Positions 1 to 7,128 of a stretch of 43,926 nt of DNA are shown here, in pieces. Every line of letters begins with the position of its first letter. The first letter of the stretch is position 1. Source of the DNA: Lachnospiraceae bacterium (GTDB lineage Bacteria; Bacillota; Clostridia; Lachnospirales; Lachnospiraceae); contig JAFSKT010000132.1 of assembly GCA_017448845.1 (NCBI GenBank), positions 1 through 43,926 of the forward strand, written 5' to 3'. The notes beneath the pieces were generated by a model. The model saw only the letters and a list, made by a program, of their open reading frames with translations, was not told the origin of the DNA and searched no databases. The translations under genes and the position numbers were made by a program.

Positions 1-22
1 AGACAGACAGACAGACAGACAG
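1..22. repeat. Tetranucleotide repeat (AGAC)n
   Basis: The window opens with five AGAC units plus AG, so the tract probably continues to the left. No gene can be assigned to it from what is visible. A tetranucleotide tract could change length by slippage. Confidence 0.8.
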
Positions 23-77
23 GGTAGTTAGACGCTGTTTATTTCTGTATATTATCGAGGAAGTTTTTCTGATACTT

Positions 78-120
78 AAAGGCATTCTCTATTGCTGTAT
101 GGCAAGAGGGATGCCTTTTT
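78..120 (+). terminator. Rho-independent terminator of an upstream unit
   Basis: An imperfect long stem pairs aaaggcattctct (78-90) with agagggatgccttt (105-118), followed by a run of T on the plus strand (116-120). It probably ends a transcript from a gene left of the window. It separates that gene from the leader of the BspA-like gene that now lies beyond the insertion sequence. Confidence 0.55.
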
Positions 121-185
121 ATTATGTTCAGGATCCGGATATGGGTCTTTGATCCCAATACATTTAAGAAAAACATCAGAAAATG

Positions 186-191
186 AAAGGA
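186..191 (+). promoter_or_regulatory. Orphaned ribosome binding site of the BspA-like gene
   Basis: AAAGGA lies nine bases before the left end of the insertion sequence. If bases 201-2049 (the element plus one AAT copy) are removed, this site is nine bases in front of the ATG at 2050, a normal Shine-Dalgarno spacing. Today it faces an ATG at 201 inside the element end that opens a frame of only ten codons. Confidence 0.6.
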
Positions 192-338
192 CAATATAAT
201 ATGAGTCGCCCGACAAATGAGCAATTAAGATAAGCCCATTTTCGGTATATTGTTCCTTGAAAACTTAATACATTATCTTTTTCAGAAAATATTCATATAC
301 AGACGCTCGTTAATGGTCATATCATTGGATATTGATTG

Positions 339-1946
339 TTAATTTTGCATTACTGGTGATAATTGAGCGCACTTACTCAAGCCAACCTTATATTTGATTA
401 GCTTGAACGTGTTTAATGCTGCTACTTTAAATCCGAAAAATTGCCGGTTCCTTATCAATCCTCTTACGGGCATTTTATCGACGTTGTGTCTTTTTCGTAA
501 GGCCGCAGGAATTGTTTCTACTCCATTCCTAAAGCGAGCATGTTTCTTAAAGTCTTCAGTCTCATAGCAACGTTGCTGCTCAGCGTGATAGGCAGTTCTT
601 TTGGCCAGTTTTACTGTAGCTACTCTGACATGCATTTCTGGATTACATTCAGAGAGATGTGGGCAGTTTTTGCATGTATCGATTGGAAATGAAGCTTTGC
701 ATTTATCAGCATTCTTGTCATATACATTAGACTTGGGCTTGTTCCCCGAAGGACACATAAGTATTTCTTTTCCATCATCCGAGAAGGTGAAATCGGCATA
801 AATGTCCGCGACATCGGCTCCCTTAAAGTCAGTAGTAATAAGGGTTATATTTTTGTCTTTTGCAGCTTTGACATTTTCATAACCGCAATAACCACCATCA
901 GTCACCATTGTGATAGGTGTATCTGATTTTGGTGATGCGGATATGTAATCCTTTAGGAACTGGCTATCACTGTAAATATTCTGCTCAAGCTGATAATCAG
1001 AAACCACTGAATTAGTTCCGTCTGATGTCTCTACGATATTGGCAATATAACCGCGGTTATCCTTACCAGCCTTTGATCTAAACGTTGCGTCTGGATCAGC
1101 AGGATTCTGAAGTATTTTTGAATCCATGCCTGTTTGTTTGTGCTTGAGAACAAGATTTCCATCTTTGTCCTCGTCAGTCTGCTCCTTGATTACACGCAAC
1201 ATCAACTGGTATTCGCTATACTCATCATACCTGCTTCCACAGGCTGAAATGATCAGAGCAGCATCCTTGAGAACCTGAGATATTTTACTGTCATTATCCT
1301 CGCTACGGTTGTGATATAACACTTTATTATGATCATCACTGTCAAGATAATGCTTTAAAGCATCTGGTAATGCACTGTCTTTGGCACGATTCATACATTT
1401 TGCAAGATTGGAAATACAGGTGTACAACAGTTCAAGGCGACTCATTTTTTTGATATTTGCCGCTATCATGAGTGAATCCATACGCCTCATTCCAGTATTG
1501 AGATCCATCATCTTAGCAATCTGAGAAGACAAATCAACAATGCATTGATGAATAAGATCGATTCCGGTTTCTTCCTCATATGAACTGCATCTAGCTCTAA
1601 ATCTGCCAAATGTTCTGTCGTTTAATGGCTGCTCATCAAAGCTTGTTGTATGTAATGCATACTGATATCTGATGTCGAAGGGAAGAGTCTCAACCATTTC
1701 TTCATCTGTAAGCTGAAACATTTCCTTGATAATAAGAGCACCCATGATTACATTGATGGGTGTATTCTTACGAGAAGGCTGATCGCTGTATAATACACGA
1801 AAAGGTTCTTCATCTATAGCAGGGAAAATATTCTCAGAAAAAAATTTGGCCCAAGATTTTTCAAGCATTTTCACTTCTCGTTGTGTTAGATTAGAAGTAG
1901 CATCAAATATGCTGATTTGTTGAGATGAATTTGTTGCAAATGACAT
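339..1946 (-). CDS. IS1182-family DDE transposase
   Basis: A 535-residue transposase of the DDE type. Visible features are a first Asp in RRMDSLMIAAN, a second Asp in MVTDGGYCGYENV, and a likely catalytic Glu in RNGVETIPAALRKRH, followed by the basic C-terminal stretch typical of the family. A Cys cluster (TCKNCPHLSEC) lies before the last motif. The start at 1946 is preferred because GGAGG lies eight bases before this ATG; an in-frame ATG at 1964 is upstream of that site. The length is normal and there is no frameshift, so the enzyme is probably active. Confidence 0.9.
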   Translation of the reverse strand: MSFATNSSQQISIFDATSNLTQREVKMLEKSWAKFFSENIFPAIDEEPFRVLYSDQPSRKNTPINVIMGALIIKEMFQLTDEEMVETLPFDIRYQYALHTTSFDEQPLNDRTFGRFRARCSSYEEETGIDLIHQCIVDLSSQIAKMMDLNTGMRRMDSLMIAANIKKMSRLELLYTCISNLAKCMNRAKDSALPDALKHYLDSDDHNKVLYHNRSEDNDSKISQVLKDAALIISACGSRYDEYSEYQLMLRVIKEQTDEDKDGNLVLKHKQTGMDSKILQNPADPDATFRSKAGKDNRGYIANIVETSDGTNSVVSDYQLEQNIYSDSQFLKDYISASPKSDTPITMVTDGGYCGYENVKAAKDKNITLITTDFKGADVADIYADFTFSDDGKEILMCPSGNKPKSNVYDKNADKCKASFPIDTCKNCPHLSECNPEMHVRVATVKLAKRTAYHAEQQRCYETEDFKKHARFRNGVETIPAALRKRHNVDKMPVRGLIRNRQFFGFKVAALNTFKLIKYKVGLSKCAQLSPVMQN

Positions 1947-1975
1947 GAATCGTACCTCCAACATACCCTATCTCA

Positions 1976-1984
1976 ATTATACCA
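1976..1984 (-). promoter_or_regulatory. Extended -10 promoter of the transposase
   Basis: Read on the minus strand, TGGTATAAT is a perfect -10 box with an extended TGn motif, about 30 bases before the transposase start at 1946. No good -35 box is seen at the usual distance, which fits an extended -10 promoter. Confidence 0.5.
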
Positions 1985-2049
1985 TTTATAAAAGGTAATG
2001 TATTAAGTTTTCAAGGTTCAAAAGCCCCATTTGTCGGGCGACTCATAAT

Positions 2050-3318
2050 ATGAACAGATTAAAGGAAAAGAAAGAAACTCTCAAAGGAGCAGTAAAAAAG
2101 CTGGCAGTATTTATTTCGGTGCTGTTTGTTATGACCGCAGCTTCCGGGTTAATGGTGTTAGCGGATACTTACGGGGATTTCAAGTATTCGGTGGATGGTG
2201 ATGAGGTAACCATTACCAAGTATAACGGAGAAGGAGGGGATGTGGTTATCCCGGGTACTATTGAGGGGAAAAGTGTAACGAGTATAGGAGAGGAGGCATT
2301 TTATGAGTGCGAAGGCCTGACAAGCGTTGAGATCCCATCAAGTGTAACGAGTATAGGAGCTTATGCATTTTATGAATGCCGAGGTCTGACAAGCGTTGAA
2401 ATCCCATCAAGTGTAACGAGTATAGGAGAGAATGCATTTCGTGGGTGCGAAGGCCTGACAAGCGTTGAGATCCCATCAAGTGTAACGAGTAGAGGAGTGT
2501 ATTATGCATTTGGGGGGTGCAAAGGCCTGACAAGCGTTGATAATAAATCAAATTGTGAGATAAAGCTACCAGGCGTAGACGGATATGTATGGAAGGACGG
2601 ATCCGGAACAGTGATCACCAGTATCAAAAATGGAGTGGCAACCCGCTTTTCCGAAGGTTCCGGAGAGAACGGCGGAGAAAACGGCGGAGAGAACGGCGGG
2701 GAAAACGGCGGAGAGAACGGCGGGGAAAACGGCGGAGAGAACGGCGGGGAAAACGGCGGAGAGAACGGCGGAGAAAACGGCGGAAACGGCGATAAGATTC
2801 TTCCGGATGAGGGACTGGCTTTTTCCGAACCCGTAACGGTAACTGTGGGAGAGTATTCTGTTTCCTATAACAGGATCGTGACATTCTTTGGAAAAGCAAA
2901 GAAGTTTAAGACTGAAGCAGAGATAGAAAATGTATTTGGGGAGATAAGGATCGTATTGCAGGGAGAGACCCACAAGGCTACAAGCATAAAGGTTGTAAAG
3001 AAGAACGGAAATAATTACATACAGATCCTTAAGACGGATAAATCCGACAAAAACTTTGATAAGGGACTTAAAAAGCTGACAAAGGGAACCTCCGGTCTGT
3101 CCTTCACGATCAAGCCCTTAAAGATAACCGAGTCTAACAGCAAAGCACTTGTTAATGTTAAAAAAGGCAAGGGGAATAAGGTCAAGGCGGTTATCGTGAC
3201 CACAAAAGGCCCGGGGAAGTCTAAGGATTACAAAGCCAGTAAGAAAACGGACTACAGTGTGAGCGGAACCACCATCACCTTTAAGGGTGAGAATCTGGAG
3301 GGCTCCTGCAGCTTCTGA
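2050..3318 (+). CDS. BspA-like leucine-rich repeat surface protein
   Basis: A 422-residue exported protein. It has a basic N terminus and a hydrophobic signal segment (about residues 18-38, ending near VLADT). About four 23-residue LRR_5/BspA-type repeats follow (pattern [18 protein letters not shown], residues 65-165). Next comes a glycine-rich linker of ten GENG units (205-244) and a C-terminal domain of unknown type rich in Lys, Gly and Val. LRR_5 proteins usually act in adhesion or surface display; no sortase motif is seen. The ATG is retained, but the insertion sequence ends three bases upstream and has removed the native ribosome binding site. No Shine-Dalgarno sequence is seen in front, so expression is doubtful. 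Confidence 0.8.
   Translation: MNRLKEKKETLKGAVKKLAVFISVLFVMTAASGLMVLADTYGDFKYSVDGDEVTITKYNGEGGDVVIPGTIEGKSVTSIGEEAFYECEGLTSVEIPSSVTSIGAYAFYECRGLTSVEIPSSVTSIGENAFRGCEGLTSVEIPSSVTSRGVYYAFGGCKGLTSVDNKSNCEIKLPGVDGYVWKDGSGTVITSIKNGVATRFSEGSGENGGENGGENGGENGGENGGENGGENGGENGGENGGENGGNGDKILPDEGLAFSEPVTVTVGEYSVSYNRIVTFFGKAKKFKTEAEIENVFGEIRIVLQGETHKATSIKVVKKNGNNYIQILKTDKSDKNFDKGLKKLTKGTSGLSFTIKPLKITESNSKALVNVKKGKGNKVKAVIVTTKGPGKSKDYKASKKTDYSVSGTTITFKGENLEGSCSF
2263..2540. repeat. 69-bp tandem repeats coding for LRR units
   Basis: Four near-identical 69-base units, with the core segment aaggcctgacaagcgttgag repeated almost without change, code for the leucine-rich repeats. Low divergence between copies points to recent duplication or gene conversion; the last unit is degenerate. 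Confidence 0.8.
2662..2790. repeat. 12-bp minisatellite coding for (GENG)10
   Basis: Ten 12-base units alternate mostly between ggagagaacggc and ggrgaaaacggc, giving a 24-base superunit, and end in a short ggaaacggc. Units are multiples of three, so length changes keep the frame. The tract codes for a flexible spacer between the LRR domain and the C-terminal domain. Confidence 0.9.
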
Positions 3319-3360
3319 GGACAGAGAATACTTAATATCAGAATGATTTATACCGATACG

Positions 3361-3386
3361 GCGCCCCGGTCTTTCCGGGGCGTTAT
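3361..3386 (+). terminator. Terminator after the BspA-like gene
   Basis: A perfect 8-bp GC-rich stem, cgccccgg (3362-3369) and ccggggcg (3375-3382), with a 5-base loop and a weak TTAT tail. It ends the plus-strand BspA-like unit and may also work for the minus-strand remnant. Confidence 0.65.
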
Positions 3387-3447
3387 ACATGAGAAAAATC
3401 ATATTATTCATGGGTGCATTTTGTGCCCTGAAATCTGCTAAAACAGG

Positions 3448-3831
3448 TCAGTTGCGGTAGTCATCCGGAGCAAAATCATTTGGTTCGGGTTCAAACAACC
3501 AGGCTGTACTTGGTTTGGCCTTCACTCCGTCCGGGATCATGATATGCTCTAAATTATCTGTTCTGAAAATACTTTCCGTTTCCTCGCCAATAACTACATA
3601 GTAGATATGACCATTGTGCTCAACTTTACCGGGAATTGCTAAATTCACGTATCCTTCAGTATTAATTCCTGCCAGCAAAACGGTATTACCATCTGACTAT
3701 CCATAGACCCATTTATTATCGGAATAGGAGTCATCATGTGGCACAGAACTTAAATATCCGGGTGTGGTGTTCCCGCCGTCAGTTCGAAAATAAAGCCCTC
3801 CGGTGTGGTTCTCATCATATGCTGTGTCCAT
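3448..3831 (-). pseudogene. Remnant ORF interrupted by an in-frame TAG
   Basis: Reading from the ATG at 3831, the frame codes for 44 residues, hits a TAG at 3699-3697, then continues in the same frame for 82 more residues to a stop at 3448. The residues on both sides of the stop read smoothly (KWVYG, stop, SDGNTVLLAG). The frame also extends upstream of the ATG, which has its AGGAGG only one base away, so the true start may be lost. The content (Tyr, Gly and Asp rich, short beta-strand-like runs) suggests part of an exported repeat protein. It lies just downstream of, and on the same strand as, the beta-helix protein gene. I cannot name the family. Confidence 0.5.
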
Positions 3832-3880
3832 GCCTCCTTTAAGACTTTCGCATCCAATCTCATAATGCGTTTTTGCCTGG

Positions 3881-5917
3881 TTATTTTACTTTGATGTTCG
3901 TCCTGTATTTCTTGTTCAGGTATTGGTATTGGAGCTTTATGGTGTTCTTTTCTGAAGGGTTTACGGTGATGCAGTCAGCACTGACGGATGCCCTTCCGTC
4001 CACCTTAGATTTAAGGATCGTGAGCTTTCCGGATGTGATGGTGGTTCCGAACAGGGCTTTTACGGTCTTTGTGACGGGAGCCGTTCCTATGGAAATCTTT
4101 GCCTCGTTTTTATCAGGCTTCGGTTTTTCCACCTTGAAGGTAACGGTGTATGAATGACCGTCTTCCATTTCAAAGGCTGCATAGCCGTCTTTTTTACAGG
4201 TAATGGTCACAGTGCCGTCCTTTTTATTGTATTTGGCCCTGATGCCGCTATCGGTCTTCACGGAGTTCCTGTCTTTTACTCGGGCGGCTGTCTTTAGCTT
4301 TGATCCCGCGAGGACAGTCATTTTTAAGCTGTGGGGATCGATCCCTGAGGCGCTTACCCCGGAAAAGTCCAGTAACAGATCTTTAATGCTTCCTCCGATA
4401 CCGTCCTTTGATCCCAAAGCCACGGGTGCGAAGTTATCTTCCGGTGATGAATAGAAAGAGACTGACGGATCCGTAACAGGCACCCTTTCCGGCTTCTTTT
4501 CCGGTCCGGGGTTCACAGGGTCGGGATCCACAGGGTCGGGGTTCACAGGGTCGGGGTTCACAGGATCGGGGTTATACGGATCCGGAGGGCTTTCTCTGCT
4601 GATGGTATATCCCGCAATGGATATATCGCTGTCTGAGAAGCCGGTTTTTACTGCCATGGCTTTTATGGTGGTGTTTTTTGAAACTGTGACGGCTCCTTTG
4701 TACTTCGTACTGCTCCTTGTGGGATCGCTGCCGTCAACCGTATAATAGATATCCGCCTCCTCTGTACCTGAGGTGATAGTCACATTCTGTGCCGACCTAT
4801 AGGTTCCGCCGGCAGGGCTGAACACGGGAGCGCTGACCTTTGGTATATCCTTGTAGACCGCTTCCACCTTCACGGCCTTCGCAGGCATTACAAAGGAGGT
4901 TTCATCTTTGTTTTCATCTGCAATGCTTACGTTTCCTTCAAGCACCTTCCATTTAAGGAAGACCTTTCCATTCTCCGGTTCCTCCGGCCTGATCTTTACA
5001 GTCACTCCTTCAGCGTAGTATCCGCTGTATGTGCCCTTTATAACGGTCAGGGGATATCCTGTTACCAGCTCGGCTTTCCCGTCCACGTTCAGTTTAGGGG
5101 CATAGCCGTCTATATCACTCTTAAAATGAGCTGCATCATCGGCAGTCAGTCTGCCGCCGTTATAGCTTTCGTCTGCCTTTGCAAATACACCTATAACAGG
5201 ACAGCTTGTGTTATCCATCACAGTGACGCCTATGGGGATCTTATTCTTAATGTCTTCCTTAATACTTATATAGTTATCTTCTATGTGTCCGAATACGCAT
5301 ACATTGGATGGCGAGCCGCCTGTAAGAACACCGTTTGTGATGGTGCCGCCTTCTACGTTGCCATATATCTCTGCTGATCCGGAAAGGATTATTTTGCTGA
5401 ATTCGCCAGAGTTGTAAACTCCTCCTCCGCCAGAATCTGCGGTGTTGCCGGAGATGGTGCCGCCTTTCATATGGAATATTCCATCATTATAAATACCGCC
5501 GCCGTAAGTATTCTTATGTCCTCCGGTGATGAGACCGGTTTTAGCTTTGCTGCTGTCGGTGAGTGTCAGTTTTCCGCCGGAGTAGACATTAATGACTTCT
5601 CCCTCATTTTCGGCGGGTTTATCCTTTAATCCCCGGTCTATGGTGTGGCCGTTCAGGTCGAGGGTAACTTCACAACCATCCTTTATAGTCAGCGGGTGAT
5701 CTATCTTTACGTCCTTCAGCAATATGACCGTATCGCCGGTCCGTGCATAATGTATTGCATCATGGATGTTGAGATAGGAGTCCCTGCCCAACACCTCGGC
5801 ACAAGGTTCTTCCGCCCTCAAAGTCTCAAGGCTCCCTCCCATGCCTCCCAGACAGAAGACTGCGGTCAGGGCCGCAAATAATACTGCTTTTTTCAGGATA
5901 TCTCTTATTTTCCTCAT
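3881..5917 (-). CDS. Exported multidomain beta-helix surface protein
   Basis: A 678-residue secreted protein. In order: signal peptide (about 1-35, ending LRAEEP); a right-handed beta-helix region of the pectate-lyase-like type (about 40-230, with GGTISGNTADSGGGGVYN-type turns); an InlB/Bacteroides-type repeat segment (about 290-360, VKIRPEEPENGKVFLKW then FVMPAKAVKVEAVYK); a chitobiase C-terminal-type domain (about 362-440, APVFSPAGGTY then IYYTVDGSDPT); a Pro-Asp linker; and a C-terminal Ig-like region (about 480-678). No sortase, S-layer or catalytic motif is seen, so adhesion or glycan binding is an inference. The short TAA-ended tail YRTNIKVK resembles the tail of the secreted phosphatase near 42950. 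Confidence 0.75.
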   Translation of the reverse strand: MRKIRDILKKAVLFAALTAVFCLGGMGGSLETLRAEEPCAEVLGRDSYLNIHDAIHYARTGDTVILLKDVKIDHPLTIKDGCEVTLDLNGHTIDRGLKDKPAENEGEVINVYSGGKLTLTDSSKAKTGLITGGHKNTYGGGIYNDGIFHMKGGTISGNTADSGGGGVYNSGEFSKIILSGSAEIYGNVEGGTITNGVLTGGSPSNVCVFGHIEDNYISIKEDIKNKIPIGVTVMDNTSCPVIGVFAKADESYNGGRLTADDAAHFKSDIDGYAPKLNVDGKAELVTGYPLTVIKGTYSGYYAEGVTVKIRPEEPENGKVFLKWKVLEGNVSIADENKDETSFVMPAKAVKVEAVYKDIPKVSAPVFSPAGGTYRSAQNVTITSGTEEADIYYTVDGSDPTRSSTKYKGAVTVSKNTTIKAMAVKTGFSDSDISIAGYTISRESPPDPYNPDPVNPDPVNPDPVDPDPVNPGPEKKPERVPVTDPSVSFYSSPEDNFAPVALGSKDGIGGSIKDLLLDFSGVSASGIDPHSLKMTVLAGSKLKTAARVKDRNSVKTDSGIRAKYNKKDGTVTITCKKDGYAAFEMEDGHSYTVTFKVEKPKPDKNEAKISIGTAPVTKTVKALFGTTITSGKLTILKSKVDGRASVSADCITVNPSEKNTIKLQYQYLNKKYRTNIKVK
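4505..4580. repeat. 15-bp repeats coding for the Pro-Asp linker
   Basis: About five 15-base units (ggggttcacagggtc and variants, plus-strand sense) code on the minus strand for NPDPV pentapeptides. This makes an extended proline-rich spacer between the chitobiase-type and C-terminal domains. Confidence 0.75.
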
Positions 5918-6045
5918 GATCTGTACCCCACTGCAGGCAGTTCTATCAGGTCCCTTTCCCGGATGGAAACCCGTCCGCCGGACCGGTAATACCGGTGACG
6001 TGCCTGCCCGGCACCGGCGAAACGATGATCCTGCTCCGATTATAC

Positions 6046-6262
6046 ACTAAACGCCCGCCCTGTTCTACGATACTGCAATAAAAAAGCGGGCGTTTAGTGG
6101 CGGTTTTGCGATTGCAATTCGGCTTCGCCGAGCGCAAAACCGCTGCACAACTCGGGATTTTGCTTCGCAAAACCCTCGCGGAACGGTTACAGGCTTTATG
6201 TACTTTCAAAGTAAACGCCTGTCCTGTTCTACGATATCGCAATAAAAAAGTGGGCGTTTAGT
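6046..6262. repeat. MITE-like or structured palindromic element, 217 bp
   Basis: The segment begins ACTAAACGCCC (6046-6056) and ends with its reverse complement (6252-6262). Inside are four stem-loops. The first is a perfect 13-bp stem (6046-6058 with 6086-6098). The second is a perfect 11-bp stem (6100-6110 with 6133-6143) that encloses a CGGC-TTC-GCCG hairpin. The third is a stem at 6154-6075+100, that is 6154-6175 (GGG-a-TTTTGC with GCAAAACCC). The fourth is a stem at 6189-6222 (ACAGGC with GCCTGT, plus TACTTT with AAAGTA). The first module recurs at the right end: 28 bases from 6059 and from 6223 differ at only two positions. It could be a small non-autonomous element or a structured RNA; no coding capacity is supported. 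Confidence 0.6.
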
Positions 6263-6293
6263 CGCGATTTCGTGGGAAGTGTATTACAAAGAC

Positions 6294-6322
6294 CTTACAA
6301 ATACGAGAATATCTGGTATAAT
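6294..6322 (+). promoter_or_regulatory. Promoter of the hydrolase-murF-ddl operon
   Basis: A consensus TATAAT (6317-6322) carries the extended TGn motif (6314-6316). CTTACA (6294-6299, four of six bases matching TTGACA) lies 17 bases upstream. Transcription would begin near 6330, leaving a leader of about 30 bases before the ATG at 6358. Confidence 0.75.
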
Positions 6323-6357
6323 AGGAAAGAATATTATCTAAATGTTGTGGGGCAGGA

Positions 6358-7128
6358 ATGTTCACGGAGATCGACGGGTACAATATAAGCTATAAGATAA
6401 GCGGTGACGGAGATAAAAATGTGGTGATACTGCAGGGCTGGGGAACGGACATGTCCGTTTACGACAGCGTGGCAGCAGCCCTCGCTCCGGAATACCGGGT
6501 CATACAGTTCGATCTGCCGGGCTTCGGTAAGAGCGACGAACCGAGGGAACCCTGGAACGTTGACAGATATGCTGATTTTTTCTGCCGCTTCATGGAGAAG
6601 CTTGAGATAGGTAAAGCGGATCTCATAGGGCATTCCTACGGCGGAAGGATAATAATAAAGCTGCTTTCCGGAAGAGAGCTGCCCTTTAGGACAGACAGGG
6701 TAGTCCTTATGGACAGCGCGGGAGTGCTGCCGGAGAGGACTCTTATGCAGAAGATAAAGATAAGACAGTATAAGATACTTAAGAAGCTGTTTTATTCCGG
6801 AGCATTCAGTTTCCTCTTCCCCGATATCGTCGAGGACTGGAAGATGAGGCAGGGATCCGAGGATTACAGGAAGGCGTCCCCCATAATGAGACAGTGCCTG
6901 GTGCTGGCGGTAAATGAGGATCTGACGCACCTCCTTCCGGAGATAAAGCAGGAGACGCTGCTCATCTGGGGGGATAAGGATACCGCCACCCCTATGAGGG
7001 ATGCAAGGATAATGGAGGAAAGGATCCCGAATGCGGGACTTGTGGTGCTGGAAGGCTGCGGACATTATGCTTTTCTGGAACAGCAGGTGAAGTTCCGCAC
7101 TGTTTTGAGGGCTTTTTTTGACCTATGA
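6358..7128 (+). CDS. Alpha/beta hydrolase
   Basis: A 256-residue cytoplasmic alpha/beta-hydrolase fold enzyme without a signal peptide. The nucleophile elbow GHSYGG places the catalytic Ser at residue 93. Asp208 lies in WGDKDTATP and His236 in GCGHYAF, giving a complete triad at normal spacing; the oxyanion-hole segment is LQGWGTD (about 26-32). The substrate is unknown. It is the first gene after a strong promoter and overlaps the MurF-like gene by four bases (ATGA), so it is translationally coupled to cell wall synthesis genes. It may act on an envelope-related ester or amide, but this is inference only. GGGGCAGGA precedes the ATG. Confidence 0.85.
   Translation: MFTEIDGYNISYKISGDGDKNVVILQGWGTDMSVYDSVAAALAPEYRVIQFDLPGFGKSDEPREPWNVDRYADFFCRFMEKLEIGKADLIGHSYGGRIIIKLLSGRELPFRTDRVVLMDSAGVLPERTLMQKIKIRQYKILKKLFYSGAFSFLFPDIVEDWKMRQGSEDYRKASPIMRQCLVLAVNEDLTHLLPEIKQETLLIWGDKDTATPMRDARIMEERIPNAGLVVLEGCGHYAFLEQQVKFRTVLRAFFDL

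Larger units (their letters stand above)
201..2046 (-). mobile_element. Complete IS1182-family insertion sequence, 1846 bp
   Basis: The element is bounded by perfect 19-bp inverted repeats (201-219 and 2028-2046). A second inner inverted repeat of 26 bases with one mismatch (255-280 and 1991-2016) lies inside them. The flanks give a 3-bp direct repeat AAT (198-200 and 2047-2049), a plausible target duplication. It carries one intact minus-strand transposase and is AT-richer than its neighbours. Intact ends and an intact gene suggest a recent insertion. Family assignment rests on the transposase; exact ends are by eye, and a 9-base match ataatatga spans both junctions, so the duplication could be drawn slightly differently. 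Confidence 0.85.
5918..6357. other. 440-base intergenic region between divergent genes
   Basis: This gap separates the minus-strand beta-helix gene from the plus-strand envelope operon. It holds the palindromic element at 6046-6262 and the promoter at 6294-6322, both listed separately. Between 5918 and 6045 I see GC-rich sequence with short inverted repeats (ccggcaccgg near 6008-6017) but no gene that I can support. Confidence 0.7.

Noticed and set aside
39..224. Minus-strand open frame of 61 codons
   Set aside because: It overlaps the terminator and begins inside the insertion sequence end, so it is an accidental frame created by the insertion.
2662..2790. Possible CRISPR-like array
   Set aside because: Units are contiguous 12-mers without spacers and are in frame with a signal-peptide protein.
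2566..2973. Long open frames on both strands across the GENG repeat
   Set aside because: A stop-free short repeat keeps several frames open at once; the low-complexity Arg- or Val/Leu-rich products are shadows of the real plus-strand gene.
5946..6242. Minus-strand open frame of 98 codons in the intergenic region
   Set aside because: It runs through the palindromic element, is rich in Arg and Cys without a domain pattern, and has no ribosome site.
6334..7065. 243-codon minus-strand frame opposite the hydrolase
   Set aside because: The plus-strand frame has a complete catalytic triad, promoter and ribosome site; the antisense frame has none of these.
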